NCBI GenBank assembly: GCA_020636135.1
Contig: JACJYK010000001.1
Coordinates: 668,501 to 732,500 of the forward strand
DNA from: Lewinellaceae bacterium
Lineage (GTDB): Bacteria; Bacteroidota; Bacteroidia; Chitinophagales; Saprospiraceae
Direction of reading: 5' to 3'
DNA: 64,000 nucleotides
Part shown: piece after piece, positions 42,341 through 51,184 of the stretch
Position numbering within the stretch: position 1 is the stretch's first letter
How the letters are laid out: each line of letters starts with the position of its first letter
The notes under the pieces: generated by a model
What the model saw: the letters and a program-made list of their open reading frames with translations, nothing else
What the model was told of the DNA's origin: nothing
The model's database searches: none
Position numbers and translations under genes: made by a program

Positions 42341-44077
42341 ATGAAATGGAGTTCCATACTTCCTGTCCTTAGCTGGGTGCCAAACTACAAGAAGAGTGAC
42401 CTTCAGGGCGATTTTTCTGCAGGTTTGACCGTGGGAGTAATGCTGATTCCTCAGGGCATGGCATATGCTATGCTGGCCGGACTACCTCCAATCTACGGAT
42501 TGTATGCCGCGACAATTCCACTGATCATTTACGCTTTATTTGGAACCTCCCGCCAGCTGGCAGTAGGGCCGGTGGCCATGGTTTCTTTGTTGACGGCCTC
42601 AGGGGTAGGTCTTCTTGCCGAACCCGGATCGGTGGATTTTATCACACTGGCGATTGCCCTGTCGCTCTTTACCGGCCTGTCGCAATTTTTAGTCGGAGTC
42701 TTCCGGCTGGGTTTTTTGGTGAATTTCTTGTCCTATCCGGTCATAAGCGGATTTACTTCAGCCGCTGCACTGATCATCGGACTCAGCCAGTTGAAGCATT
42801 TGCTGGGAATCAAAATGGGTGGAAGCCAGAAGATCTATGTCGTTCTGGGGGAAGCCTTCAGCCAGATCAATAACATCCACTGGTTGACATTGCTGATCGG
42901 TTTGGGAGGTATGGCCCTGATCATGGGCGTTAAAAGAATCCATAAATCCATCCCCGGATCGCTCCTGGCCGTAATAGTCGGGATTTTGGTGGTCATGATT
43001 TTTCACCTGGAAGGAGCCGGAGTGAAAGTCCTGGGTGACGTACCTCAGGGGTTGCCCAAATTCGCATTACCCCAGTTTACCTGGACCAATTTTCAGGCTC
43101 TCTTGCCTACCACACTGGCAATCACATTGGTAAGTTTTATGGAATCGATCGCGGTCGCCACCGCCATCCAAAGCAAGCATAAGACCTATAAAGTTGATCC
43201 GAACCAGGAGCTGATTGCGCTGGGCATTTCTAAGATAGCGGGTTCGTTTTTTCAGTCCTTTCCGGTCAGTGGCGGATTCTCCCGTACTGCAGTTAATGAT
43301 CAGGCTGGCGCCCGCACCCAACTTGCAGCAATTATAAGCGCCATCCTCATCGTGCTGACCTTATTGTTTTTAACCCCTTTGTTTCACGATGTGCCGAATG
43401 CCATCCTCGCTTCCGTCATCATGGTGGCTGTCTTCGGATTGATCGATGTCAAAGAGCCTGTGCACCTCTGGCATGCCAACCGCACCGATTTCTGGATGTT
43501 GATCGTAACCTTTACAGCGACCCTTATGCTCGGTATCATTCAGGGTATCGGGATCGGCGTATTGCTGAGTCTGGTCATGGTAATATACCGGACCACGCGG
43601 CCGCACATTGCTGTGTTGGGCCGGGTGCCGGGAACAAGTGTTTATCGCAATGTTGATCGCTTTCCGGAAATTCAGAAGCGCGCTGATCTGCTGATCATTC
43701 GCTTTGATGCACAGCTTTATTTTGCAAACATCAATTATTTCCGTCAATGCCTGGAAGACCTGGTTGTGGACAAAGGTGCATCTCTCCGGGCGGTGATCAT
43801 CAATGCTGAAAGTATTAACAATATGGACTCAAGCGCGGTCCATGCGGTGGAAGAAGTGGTTGCAGACCTGAGGGCCCGGAACATCGATCTCTATTTCTCA
43901 AGTGTCAAAGGCCCGGTAAGGGATGCCATGGCCAAAGGCAAATTGCTGGGTAAGATTGGTGACGATCATTTCTTTATGGTTGTACAGGATGCAGTCAACG
44001 CCTACGAGCACCACCAGGACAAAAGCCAATTAGCAGAGGATGATCAGCGCGCTTATACCATGCAAACCAATACCTGA
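42341..44077 (+). CDS. SulP-family anion transporter with STAS domain, copy 2
   Basis: A 578-residue paralogue of the transporter at 36660. The ATG at 42341 gives MKWSSILPVLSWVPNYKK, in line with the paralogue; an upstream GTG would lie inside the promoter. Landmarks: VGVMLIPQGMAYAMLAGLPP, FFQSFPVSGGFSRTAVNDQAG, and a STAS domain from about residue 430 with INAESINNMDSSAVHAVEE. Probably sulfate transport, but under a different promoter from copy 1. DUF202 follows on the same strand. Confidence 0.92.
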   Translation: MKWSSILPVLSWVPNYKKSDLQGDFSAGLTVGVMLIPQGMAYAMLAGLPPIYGLYAATIPLIIYALFGTSRQLAVGPVAMVSLLTASGVGLLAEPGSVDFITLAIALSLFTGLSQFLVGVFRLGFLVNFLSYPVISGFTSAAALIIGLSQLKHLLGIKMGGSQKIYVVLGEAFSQINNIHWLTLLIGLGGMALIMGVKRIHKSIPGSLLAVIVGILVVMIFHLEGAGVKVLGDVPQGLPKFALPQFTWTNFQALLPTTLAITLVSFMESIAVATAIQSKHKTYKVDPNQELIALGISKIAGSFFQSFPVSGGFSRTAVNDQAGARTQLAAIISAILIVLTLLFLTPLFHDVPNAILASVIMVAVFGLIDVKEPVHLWHANRTDFWMLIVTFTATLMLGIIQGIGIGVLLSLVMVIYRTTRPHIAVLGRVPGTSVYRNVDRFPEIQKRADLLIIRFDAQLYFANINYFRQCLEDLVVDKGASLRAVIINAESINNMDSSAVHAVEEVVADLRARNIDLYFSSVKGPVRDAMAKGKLLGKIGDDHFFMVVQDAVNAYEHHQDKSQLAEDDQRAYTMQTNT

Positions 44078-44138
44078 TCACTCCTTAATCGTTTCATTTC
44101 ATCAGAACCATAATTCAATAACGCCAAATCAACACCTG

Positions 44139-44402
44139 ATGCCACTTAAAGAAGAACTGATCCTCCGGGATACACTGGCCATTGACCGTACGCGGTTGGC
44201 CAATCAACGTACATTATTGTCGTTTATCCGCACAGGCCTCTACCTGATCGTGACGGCACTGGGTATTTATCAGTTTAGCAAGACTTCCAAATTCCTCTGG
44301 ACGGTCTGGATCCTTGCCGCTCTTGGCGCTGTCACGGTGGTGATCGGTATCATCAACTACCTGTATATGCACAAGAAAGTCGAGAAAGCCTATTCCGACT
44401 GA
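44139..44402 (+). CDS. DUF202 small membrane protein
   Basis: An 87-residue protein. The start at 44139 (MPLKEELILRDTLAIDRTRLA) lies 61 bases past the SulP stop; an earlier ATG overlapping that gene gives an unlikely leader. ANQRTLLSFIRTGLYL is the DUF202 signature; three short membrane segments follow. The family is found with transporters and vacuolar transporter chaperones, function not settled. Confidence 0.85.
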   Translation: MPLKEELILRDTLAIDRTRLANQRTLLSFIRTGLYLIVTALGIYQFSKTSKFLWTVWILAALGAVTVVIGIINYLYMHKKVEKAYSD

Positions 44403-44604
44403 CATCCTTTTCGATCCTGGTAAACTTCAGCAATACAACCCTAATGTAGTAACGATCACACAGCAGATCTGGGCACTCTTGCATGCGATTTAACACATTA
44501 TAATTAGGTATATGTATTAAATTCATGGTGTCAATTTGTTATATTGAATATCAGGCAAGTGCTTTAGAGGGATGTGGCATGGGTCACACGACCAGTTCTT
44601 TTGA

Positions 44605-44650
44605 AGTGACACCGGTCACAGACTGTTATGACCCGATCCGGGTATTTTAG
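44605..44650 (+). promoter_or_regulatory. CRP/FNR-type class II promoter of the second CstB gene
   Basis: AGTGA-CACCGG-TCACA at 44605-44620 (one mismatch) and TATTTTAG at 44643-44650 (one mismatch to TAnnTTTG), 38 bases apart left to left. The start codon of the CstB-like gene is 45 bases further on. The remaining bases of the 293-base gap show only a further TCACAC half site near 44584. Confidence 0.48.
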
Positions 44651-44695
44651 TGTTGTAATTATTGAATGTAAAAAATGTTGGAAAACTTAAAATTT

Positions 44696-46147
44696 ATGAA
44701 GGTAGAACAAATTTATACCGGCTGTCTGGCAGAGGCGGCATACTTGATTGAGAGTGAAGGAGAAGCAGTGATCATTGATCCATTGCGTGAAACCCAACCT
44801 TATCTGGAAAAACTCCAGAAGGAAGGATTAAAATTGAAATATATTTTTGAGACCCACTTCCATGCAGATTTCGTTTCAGGACATGTGGATTTGGCTCAGA
44901 AGACCGGAGCGACTATCGTTTACGGTCCAAATGCGGAAACGAATTATCAAATACATCAGGCGAAAGACGGAGAAATCATCCGGTTGGGTAAAGTCACCTT
45001 CAAAGTGCTCCATACCCCTGGCCATACGATGGAAAGTACCACCTACCTGCTCCGGGATGAGAAGGGCAAGGACCATGCAATTTTCACCGGGGATACATTA
45101 TTCCTGGGTGATGTGGGACGGCCGGACCTGGCCATTAAGCAGGGTGAACTGACACGGGAAGATCTGGCTGGCTTTCTGTTTGACAGCCTGCGGATGAAGA
45201 TCATGCCGCTGGCAGATGAGGTAATCGTCTATCCCGCTCATGGCGCCGGTTCAGCTTGTGGAAAGAACCTGAGTGCAGACACCTGGGGATATCTCGGCGA
45301 CCAGAAAAAATCAAATTATGCCCTGCGGGCTGACATGACAAGGAAAGAGTTTGTAGCGGAAGTTACAGCAGGCCTGACCCCTCCTCCCCAATACTTTGCT
45401 AAAAATGCCATGTTGAATAAATCCGGCTATGCCTCCTTTGATGAAGTACTTGGACATGGTAACACCCCGCTGTCACCGGAGCGCTTTGAGGCTATGGTTG
45501 AGGATCATGAAGCCTTGATGCTTGATACCCGCACGGCACAGGAATTTGCAGCTGGTCATGTGCCTAATTCAATATTTATCGGCATTGACGGCAGTTTTGC
45601 ACCATGGGTAGGTGCCCTGATTACCGATATCAAACAACCCATTGTGGTTATCGCCCCGGCAGGACGTGAAGAGGAGGTTGTAACCCGCCTGGCACGCGTT
45701 GGATATGATAATACCCTTGGTTACCTGGAGGGAGGTGTTGAAGCCTGGGAAAAATCTGGAAGGGAGATCGACACCGTTGAATCTATCTCAGGCTCTGAAT
45801 TGGCTGATCGGATGCGCGGAAACTTTAATGCGACCATATTGGATTCCCGTAAGCCTACGGAGTACATCACCCAGCATATCCTGGATGCGATCAATTTCCC
45901 GCTGGATTATGTCAATAGCAATATGGACCGGATCCGCCGCGACGAGAAATATTACATCCATTGCCGTACCGGATACCGTTCAATGGTTATGGCTTCCATC
46001 CTGAAGGCCCGTGGTTTTCATCAGGTTGTAGACATAAAAAATGGCTGGGAGTCGATTGAAGCTGCACCGATAGCCGTATCCGACTATACTTGTCCGACGA
46101 CCATTCCTCAGGAGGTCATCGATGACGCGGTAGCAGCCGTTGTCTGA
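44696..46147 (+). CDS. cstB: CstB-like persulfide dioxygenase-rhodanese, copy 2
   Basis: A 483-residue paralogue of the protein at 30610, roughly two-thirds identical by eye over its dioxygenase part. The start at 44696 (MKVEQIYTGCLAEAAY) matches copy 1; an ATG seven codons before is less likely. Iron-site motifs THFHADFVSGH, HTPGHTMES and TGDTLFLGDVGRPD are intact. The central rhodanese has IAPAGREEE in place of the Cys loop, and the C-terminal rhodanese has Cys423 in HCRTGYRS, the same position as in copy 1. It has a CRP/FNR-type promoter where copy 1 is next to an ArsR gene. A strong terminator follows. Confidence 0.92.
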   Translation: MKVEQIYTGCLAEAAYLIESEGEAVIIDPLRETQPYLEKLQKEGLKLKYIFETHFHADFVSGHVDLAQKTGATIVYGPNAETNYQIHQAKDGEIIRLGKVTFKVLHTPGHTMESTTYLLRDEKGKDHAIFTGDTLFLGDVGRPDLAIKQGELTREDLAGFLFDSLRMKIMPLADEVIVYPAHGAGSACGKNLSADTWGYLGDQKKSNYALRADMTRKEFVAEVTAGLTPPPQYFAKNAMLNKSGYASFDEVLGHGNTPLSPERFEAMVEDHEALMLDTRTAQEFAAGHVPNSIFIGIDGSFAPWVGALITDIKQPIVVIAPAGREEEVVTRLARVGYDNTLGYLEGGVEAWEKSGREIDTVESISGSELADRMRGNFNATILDSRKPTEYITQHILDAINFPLDYVNSNMDRIRRDEKYYIHCRTGYRSMVMASILKARGFHQVVDIKNGWESIEAAPIAVSDYTCPTTIPQEVIDDAVAAVV

Positions 46148-46178
46148 GGTTTGTATCAGTAATTTCAATACAGCAAAC

Positions 46179-46215
46179 AAGCACGTTGCCATCCCATTCC
46201 GGCAACGTGCTTTTT
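46179..46215 (+). terminator. Intrinsic terminator after the second CstB gene
   Basis: AAGCACGTTGCC (46179-46190) and GGCAACGTGCTT (46201-46212) form a twelve-base stem around ten bases, followed by T. It separates the sulfur genes from cydAB, which then needs its own promoter; none was recognised in 46216-46350. Confidence 0.88.
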
Positions 46216-46350
46216 GTTACATAACCCCATAAACCCTCTGCCTGAAATGGCGTTGATTACTCTGGGCCCCTGATTCTGGATATTCTATGATGCCGGAAGG
46301 GATTTCAGTTTTGCCAGGTCAGTGGTTAAATCGTCTAAATACGAAAAGGC

Positions 46351-47721
46351 ATGGACCTGGAAATTTTATCCCGAATTCAATTTGCTTTTACGGTTTCCTT
46401 TCATTACATCTATCCTCCGCTGAGCATTGGGCTGGGCCTGCTGATGGTGATCATGGAAGGCCTTTTTTTGAAAACGGGTGAGGTAGTCTACGAACAGATG
46501 GCCCGCTTCTGGACCAAAATTTTTGCCCTCACCTTTGGTTTGGGAGTGGCTACCGGTATCGTCATGGAATTCGAGTTTGGAACCAACTGGGCTACCTATT
46601 CGCGCTATGTCGGCGATGTATTCGGTAGTGCCCTGGCCGCCGAAGGGATTTTCGCCTTTGCTCTGGAAAGCGGTTTTCTGGGTATCCTGTTATTCGGTTG
46701 GAACCGGGTAAGCCCTAAGGTCCACTTCATTGCCACCCTTGGTGTGTGGTTCGGATCCATGTTTTCTGCCGTATGGATCGTGGTGGCTAATAGCTGGCAA
46801 CAAACGCCGGCAGGCTATCACATCGTTGGGGAGGGATTGGAAGCTCGTGCGGAGATCACCGATTTCTGGGCCATGGTGTTTAATCCTTCCAGTATAGACC
46901 GGATGCTGCATGTGTGGGTCGGAGCCTTTCTGGCAGGAGCATTCCTGGTAATGAGCGTTCATGCATATTATTTGCTGCGGCATCGTCATGTGCATCTTTC
47001 ACAACAGGCCATCCGCATCGCTTTGGTTGTTGCTGCTGTCTTTTCGCTGACCCAATTGTTTACCGGCCACCGTTCGGCCGACGGCGTTTCGGTGAATCAA
47101 CCGATGAAGCTGGCTGCCATGGAAGGCCATTTTGACTCTCTGTCTGCCGCGGATATGTATATCATGGGCTGGGTGGACAAGGATAAAGAGCAGACCAGTG
47201 GCATTCGTATACCGGGCGGGTTGAGTTTCCTTACCCATGGAGATGTCCATGCTCCTATCCAGGGCCTGAAATCGGTTCCCGTCACCAGTCGGCCGGGAGC
47301 CCTCAATGCCATCTTTCAGTTTTACCATTTGATGGTTATCATTGGAATGCTGCTGATCGTGATCAGTATGACCGGATTAATGCAGTGGTGGCGGAAGAAA
47401 CTATTTGCTAACCGGTGGTTGCTGTGGGTGTTCGTATGGGCAGTATTCCTGCCGCAAATTGGTAATCAGGTCGGTTGGTATGTAGCGGAAATGGGCCGGC
47501 AACCCTGGGTCGTCTATGGCATGCTGCGCACATCCGATGCATTGTCCAAGGTGGTAACGGCTAACCAGGTATGGTTTTCCCTGATCCTGTTTACTTTGAT
47601 CTATGCATTGCTGTTTATCTTGTTCTTATACTTATTGAACCGCAAAATTCAACATGGACCTTCGGATGATGACCCGATTGATCAGCGGCCGAAACAAAGA
47701 GAAATGGCGACAATCGTATAA
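46351..47721 (+). CDS. cydA: Cytochrome bd ubiquinol oxidase subunit I
   Basis: A 456-residue membrane protein of nine segments that oxidises quinol and reduces oxygen. Haem ligands by family pattern: His18 in SFHYIYPP, His204 in MSVHAYYLL and Met381 in VAEMGRQPW. The quinol-binding loop has QPMKLAAMEGHF with the conserved Lys and Glu; the loop is of the short type. Bd oxidases resist sulfide better than haem-copper oxidases, so its place next to sulfur oxidation genes makes sense. Followed by cydB after 27 bases. Confidence 0.95.
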   Translation: MDLEILSRIQFAFTVSFHYIYPPLSIGLGLLMVIMEGLFLKTGEVVYEQMARFWTKIFALTFGLGVATGIVMEFEFGTNWATYSRYVGDVFGSALAAEGIFAFALESGFLGILLFGWNRVSPKVHFIATLGVWFGSMFSAVWIVVANSWQQTPAGYHIVGEGLEARAEITDFWAMVFNPSSIDRMLHVWVGAFLAGAFLVMSVHAYYLLRHRHVHLSQQAIRIALVVAAVFSLTQLFTGHRSADGVSVNQPMKLAAMEGHFDSLSAADMYIMGWVDKDKEQTSGIRIPGGLSFLTHGDVHAPIQGLKSVPVTSRPGALNAIFQFYHLMVIIGMLLIVISMTGLMQWWRKKLFANRWLLWVFVWAVFLPQIGNQVGWYVAEMGRQPWVVYGMLRTSDALSKVVTANQVWFSLILFTLIYALLFILFLYLLNRKIQHGPSDDDPIDQRPKQREMATIV

Positions 47722-47748
47722 ATGCATCCCTAAAAATGGAACGGAACT

Positions 47749-48783
47749 ATGGCATCATTTCTAGGCATTGATTATCCCACCTGGTGGTTCCTGCTAGTTG
47801 GGGGTGTTTTCACCGGTTATGCCATCCTGGATGGATTCGACCTCGGAGCAGGAGCCTGGCATTTATTCTTCAATAAGGAGTCGAGCCGGCGGATAGCGCT
47901 GAATGCCATCGGTCCTGTATGGGACGGCAATGAGGTGTGGCTGGTTATCGGTGGTGGTGCCCTGTTTGCAGGCTTCCCGGTAGTTTATGCCACCCTGTTT
48001 TCGGCCATGTACATTCCTTTTATGCTCTTTTTGGCTTTTCTCATCTTCCGCGCAGTCTCTATTGAATTCCGTAGTAAGGAACCTATGGCCTGGTGGCGTA
48101 AACTGTGGGATGTCAGCTACAGCATTTCGAGTATCCTTTTGGCGGTCCTGCTTGGAGTTGTGTTGGGGAATGTATTGCAGGGCATGGCGATCGGCCCCGA
48201 CCTCGAATACACGGGACACTGGCTGGATTTCATCAATCCTTATTCGTTGCTGGTGGGAGCAACGGCACTGGCCTTATTTATGATGCATGGCGCCATATAC
48301 CTGACCATGAAAACCGAAGGCCGGTTGTTCCTCAAAATAACCTTGCTGCTCAAACGTTCCATCGTAGCATTTATATCCCTTTTCTTAATGACATCACTGT
48401 ACACCCTGTTGTGGATACCGCATCAGACCGATCATTTCGAGCGGTATCCCTTGCTCCTGGTGATCCCAGTGTTGGCGTTTGTCGCTATCGGATTTATTCC
48501 CTGGTTTGCGCGTCGCAAAAATTACAGGGTGGCTTTCCTGTTTTCATCATTGACCGTAAGCTTATTGATGATCCTGGTGGCATTCACCCTGTACCCGGTC
48601 CTGGTTGCTTCTACCTTGAATAATGCATACGATATTACCATTTACAATGCCGCTTCCTCGCAAAAATCCTTAGGCATCATGTTGCTGATTGCGGCGATCG
48701 GTGTTCCATTGGTTGCCAGCTATACATTTTTCGTCTATCGAACCTTCAGCGGTAAGGTCCAAATTGATGAAACGAGTTATTAA
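47749..48783 (+). CDS. cydB: Cytochrome bd ubiquinol oxidase subunit II
   Basis: A 344-residue partner of CydA with eight to nine membrane segments. Landmarks are YAILDGFDLGAGAWH near residue 25, VWDGNEVWLVIGGGALFAGF near 53 and the long C-terminal TM run. Usual length for the family. Its stop codon TAA overlaps the next ATG (TAATG), so no cydX-like small subunit gene sits between. Confidence 0.94.
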   Translation: MASFLGIDYPTWWFLLVGGVFTGYAILDGFDLGAGAWHLFFNKESSRRIALNAIGPVWDGNEVWLVIGGGALFAGFPVVYATLFSAMYIPFMLFLAFLIFRAVSIEFRSKEPMAWWRKLWDVSYSISSILLAVLLGVVLGNVLQGMAIGPDLEYTGHWLDFINPYSLLVGATALALFMMHGAIYLTMKTEGRLFLKITLLLKRSIVAFISLFLMTSLYTLLWIPHQTDHFERYPLLLVIPVLAFVAIGFIPWFARRKNYRVAFLFSSLTVSLLMILVAFTLYPVLVASTLNNAYDITIYNAASSQKSLGIMLLIAAIGVPLVASYTFFVYRTFSGKVQIDETSY

Positions 48784-50825
48784 TGAACCAGCTCAGCCAA
48801 TCATCAAATCCGTATCTGCTTCAGCACCGTGATCAACCGATCGAGTGGTATTTGTGGGGACAGGAAGCACTCGCTATGGCCAGGAAGGACGATCGTCCCA
48901 TCCTGGTGAGCATTGGTTATTCCACCTGTCACTGGTGTCATGTGATGGCTGAGGAGTCATTCAATGATAAGGACGTAGCTGATTACATGAATTTTCATTT
49001 CATCAATATTAAGATCGACCGTGAGGAGCGGCCGGATCTCGATGGTTATTTTATGGATGTTTGTCAGAAGCTCACCGGTCACGGTGGGTGGCCGCTTCAG
49101 GTATTTCTTACCCCGGATCTGAAGCCTTTTTTTGCAGGTAATTATTTCCCCCCGGAACCGGATGGCCGGCAAATGTCCTGGTTTCAGGTCATGCGTTTTG
49201 TAGTGCACAATTACCGGAATAACCGGGCAGCGGTAGACCGGCAGGGACAGCGGATTCTGGACGGAATGCAGTCCGGTCAGCCTATTGGGCTGGAAGCCGG
49301 GCTTGATTTTCAAAACCTGCCCTGGCTCACTGCCACACTGGTTGAGGCGTATGAGGAATCCCTGGTTCGATTAGCCGACGTAGAATTTGGCGGTTTCGGG
49401 TCCGCCCCTAAATTTCCCAATACGCCTGCGCTAGAGTTCTTACTCGAACGTTCGTATTACACCGGAAATCCGGATTGCCTGCGGCTGGTAATGCACACTG
49501 TTCAGTGCATGCTGAGGGGTGGTATTTACGACCAGGCCGGTGGAGGCTTTGCGCGGTATGCCGTCGACCGCCACTGGAAGGTGCCGCATTTCGAGAAAAT
49601 GCTTTACGATCAGGCTTTGATGATCCACCTCCTGGCTCAATTGATCCTGCAGAAGCCCAGAAGAATGTACAAGCGGGCATTGCTGGAAACCCTGGGTTTT
49701 GTGCAACGTGAACTGGCCAATCCGGCTGGTGGCTGGTTTGCCGCGCTGGATGCAGACAGCGGGGGACAGGAAGGTGCATATTATACCTGGACCCTGGCGG
49801 AAGCGATCCAAGGTGTACCACCCGGAGCCAGCTGGTTACTGGAATTCTTTGATATCCATGAAGCAGGAAACTGGGAAGACAGAAACCTGCTTTGGCAGCC
49901 CCATGAGTTGTATGCATTTGCGGAGGATCACCAATTGGAGATTGATTATGCAAAAGAACAGATCGCACGGTTCAAGTCCAATCTTCTTCAGGCCCGGCAG
50001 AATCGCAGCCGGCCTCACCGCGATGAGAAATTGATCACCGACTGGAATGCCCTAATGGTTAGCGCCTTTATCAGGGCAGGAATTGCATTGCAGGACGATA
50101 GCTGGATCAGCCTGGCCAGGGATCAGATGGTTTATCTGTTGGATCAGGTTATGGATGCTTCACATAGCCGGATCGTACATGTACCGGGCTCCGAAACACC
50201 AATGCTTCTTTCTGACTATGCCTGTACCATAAAAGCGCTGTTGGACCTGGCCCTGGTAGACCCGGATCACCGGTGGATTGAGGTGGCATCTAATCTCTTA
50301 GAGCAGGTTGAGGAACATTTCCAGGCAGGAGATAGCCCGCTCTTCCTGAACCGTGGCGGAGACCATTCTGGTCATGTAGGCAGCCGGATCGAAATTCGCG
50401 ATGAAGAACTTCCCAACGCGAATGCCCTGTTGGCGGAGAGCATGTATTTGATGAGTATCTATCGGGATCATCCGGAATGGCGGCTTCGTTCCCGGCAGAT
50501 GCTCGCAGCGGTAAAAGACGCCATCCATCGTGATCCCCTGGCCTATGCATCATGGTACGGCTTGAGTCAGATGCTGCTTTCCGGTGCGACAGAAATAGCA
50601 ATTGTGGGACCCCGGTTCAAAGAACTCAGCAAGGAGATTTTGCAGTTGCCGGTACCGCATCTTGCCTTAGTTGCTGCGGAATTTCCGGACCAGAAGCAGC
50701 CCATGCTGCGGGATAAAAGCAGTCCGGAGGGGTGTACCCGCATTTATGTGTGCCAGGGAGAACGTTGCTTATCTCCCGTATCGACTATTCAGGAATTAAA
50801 GGCAGATCTATCCTCTCTCCGCTGA
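48783..50825 (+). CDS. DUF255 thioredoxin-domain protein (YyaL/SSP411 family)
   Basis: A 680-residue cytoplasmic protein. Residues 1-160 form a thioredoxin-like domain starting NPYLLQHRDQPIEWYLWG with CHWCHVM (Cys49, Cys52); the rest is an (alpha/alpha)6 barrel like that of N-acylglucosamine epimerases (GGIYDQAGGGFARYAVD, MLYDQALM, DADSGGQEGAYYTW). The family is conserved from bacteria to humans (SPATA20) and its function is unclear. Its ATG overlaps the cydB stop codon, which makes translation of both dependent. Confidence 0.92.
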   Translation: MNQLSQSSNPYLLQHRDQPIEWYLWGQEALAMARKDDRPILVSIGYSTCHWCHVMAEESFNDKDVADYMNFHFINIKIDREERPDLDGYFMDVCQKLTGHGGWPLQVFLTPDLKPFFAGNYFPPEPDGRQMSWFQVMRFVVHNYRNNRAAVDRQGQRILDGMQSGQPIGLEAGLDFQNLPWLTATLVEAYEESLVRLADVEFGGFGSAPKFPNTPALEFLLERSYYTGNPDCLRLVMHTVQCMLRGGIYDQAGGGFARYAVDRHWKVPHFEKMLYDQALMIHLLAQLILQKPRRMYKRALLETLGFVQRELANPAGGWFAALDADSGGQEGAYYTWTLAEAIQGVPPGASWLLEFFDIHEAGNWEDRNLLWQPHELYAFAEDHQLEIDYAKEQIARFKSNLLQARQNRSRPHRDEKLITDWNALMVSAFIRAGIALQDDSWISLARDQMVYLLDQVMDASHSRIVHVPGSETPMLLSDYACTIKALLDLALVDPDHRWIEVASNLLEQVEEHFQAGDSPLFLNRGGDHSGHVGSRIEIRDEELPNANALLAESMYLMSIYRDHPEWRLRSRQMLAAVKDAIHRDPLAYASWYGLSQMLLSGATEIAIVGPRFKELSKEILQLPVPHLALVAAEFPDQKQPMLRDKSSPEGCTRIYVCQGERCLSPVSTIQELKADLSSLR

Positions 50826-51184
50826 TATCTGCAAAGTGTAAATCCGGATGCATTCCCTGGAGCCGTCTGGATTGATCGACCCAATTGCTCCGATAGTCTA
50901 CTTGTTTGAGTACTCTTTCGATCCAGGGCATTAAGGTGGCTAATACTGAATACCTTCGCGGCAAGTTGGTTTAACGAACCATTAACATGGTTTTAAATCA
51001 ATTGTGTTTAAAGCCTTCCTACTTTGTTGCTTGTTCCTGTAAGATTCTGATGGATGTGGTGTCTGATTCTGGAAACATTGGGTTAGTGCGGTTTCGCTGA
51101 AGAAAGTAAATGAAGTGAGCTGTTATGGATCTGGTGGACAATAGAGGAGGTCAAACGTTTGTTAAGCTATAGCCAAATTTGAAA
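50826..51184 (+). other. 359-base gap with no recognised feature
   Basis: No open frame of interest, tRNA, terminator or consensus promoter was found. AACGTTTG near 51156 is one base off the -7 consensus and might serve the sulfotransferase gene. Confidence 0.4.

Noticed and set aside
48927..48941. CxxCH haem c motif in the DUF255 protein (CHWCH)
   Set aside because: The motif is the redox loop of a thioredoxin-like domain in a protein without a signal peptide; cytochrome c maturation occurs in the periplasm.
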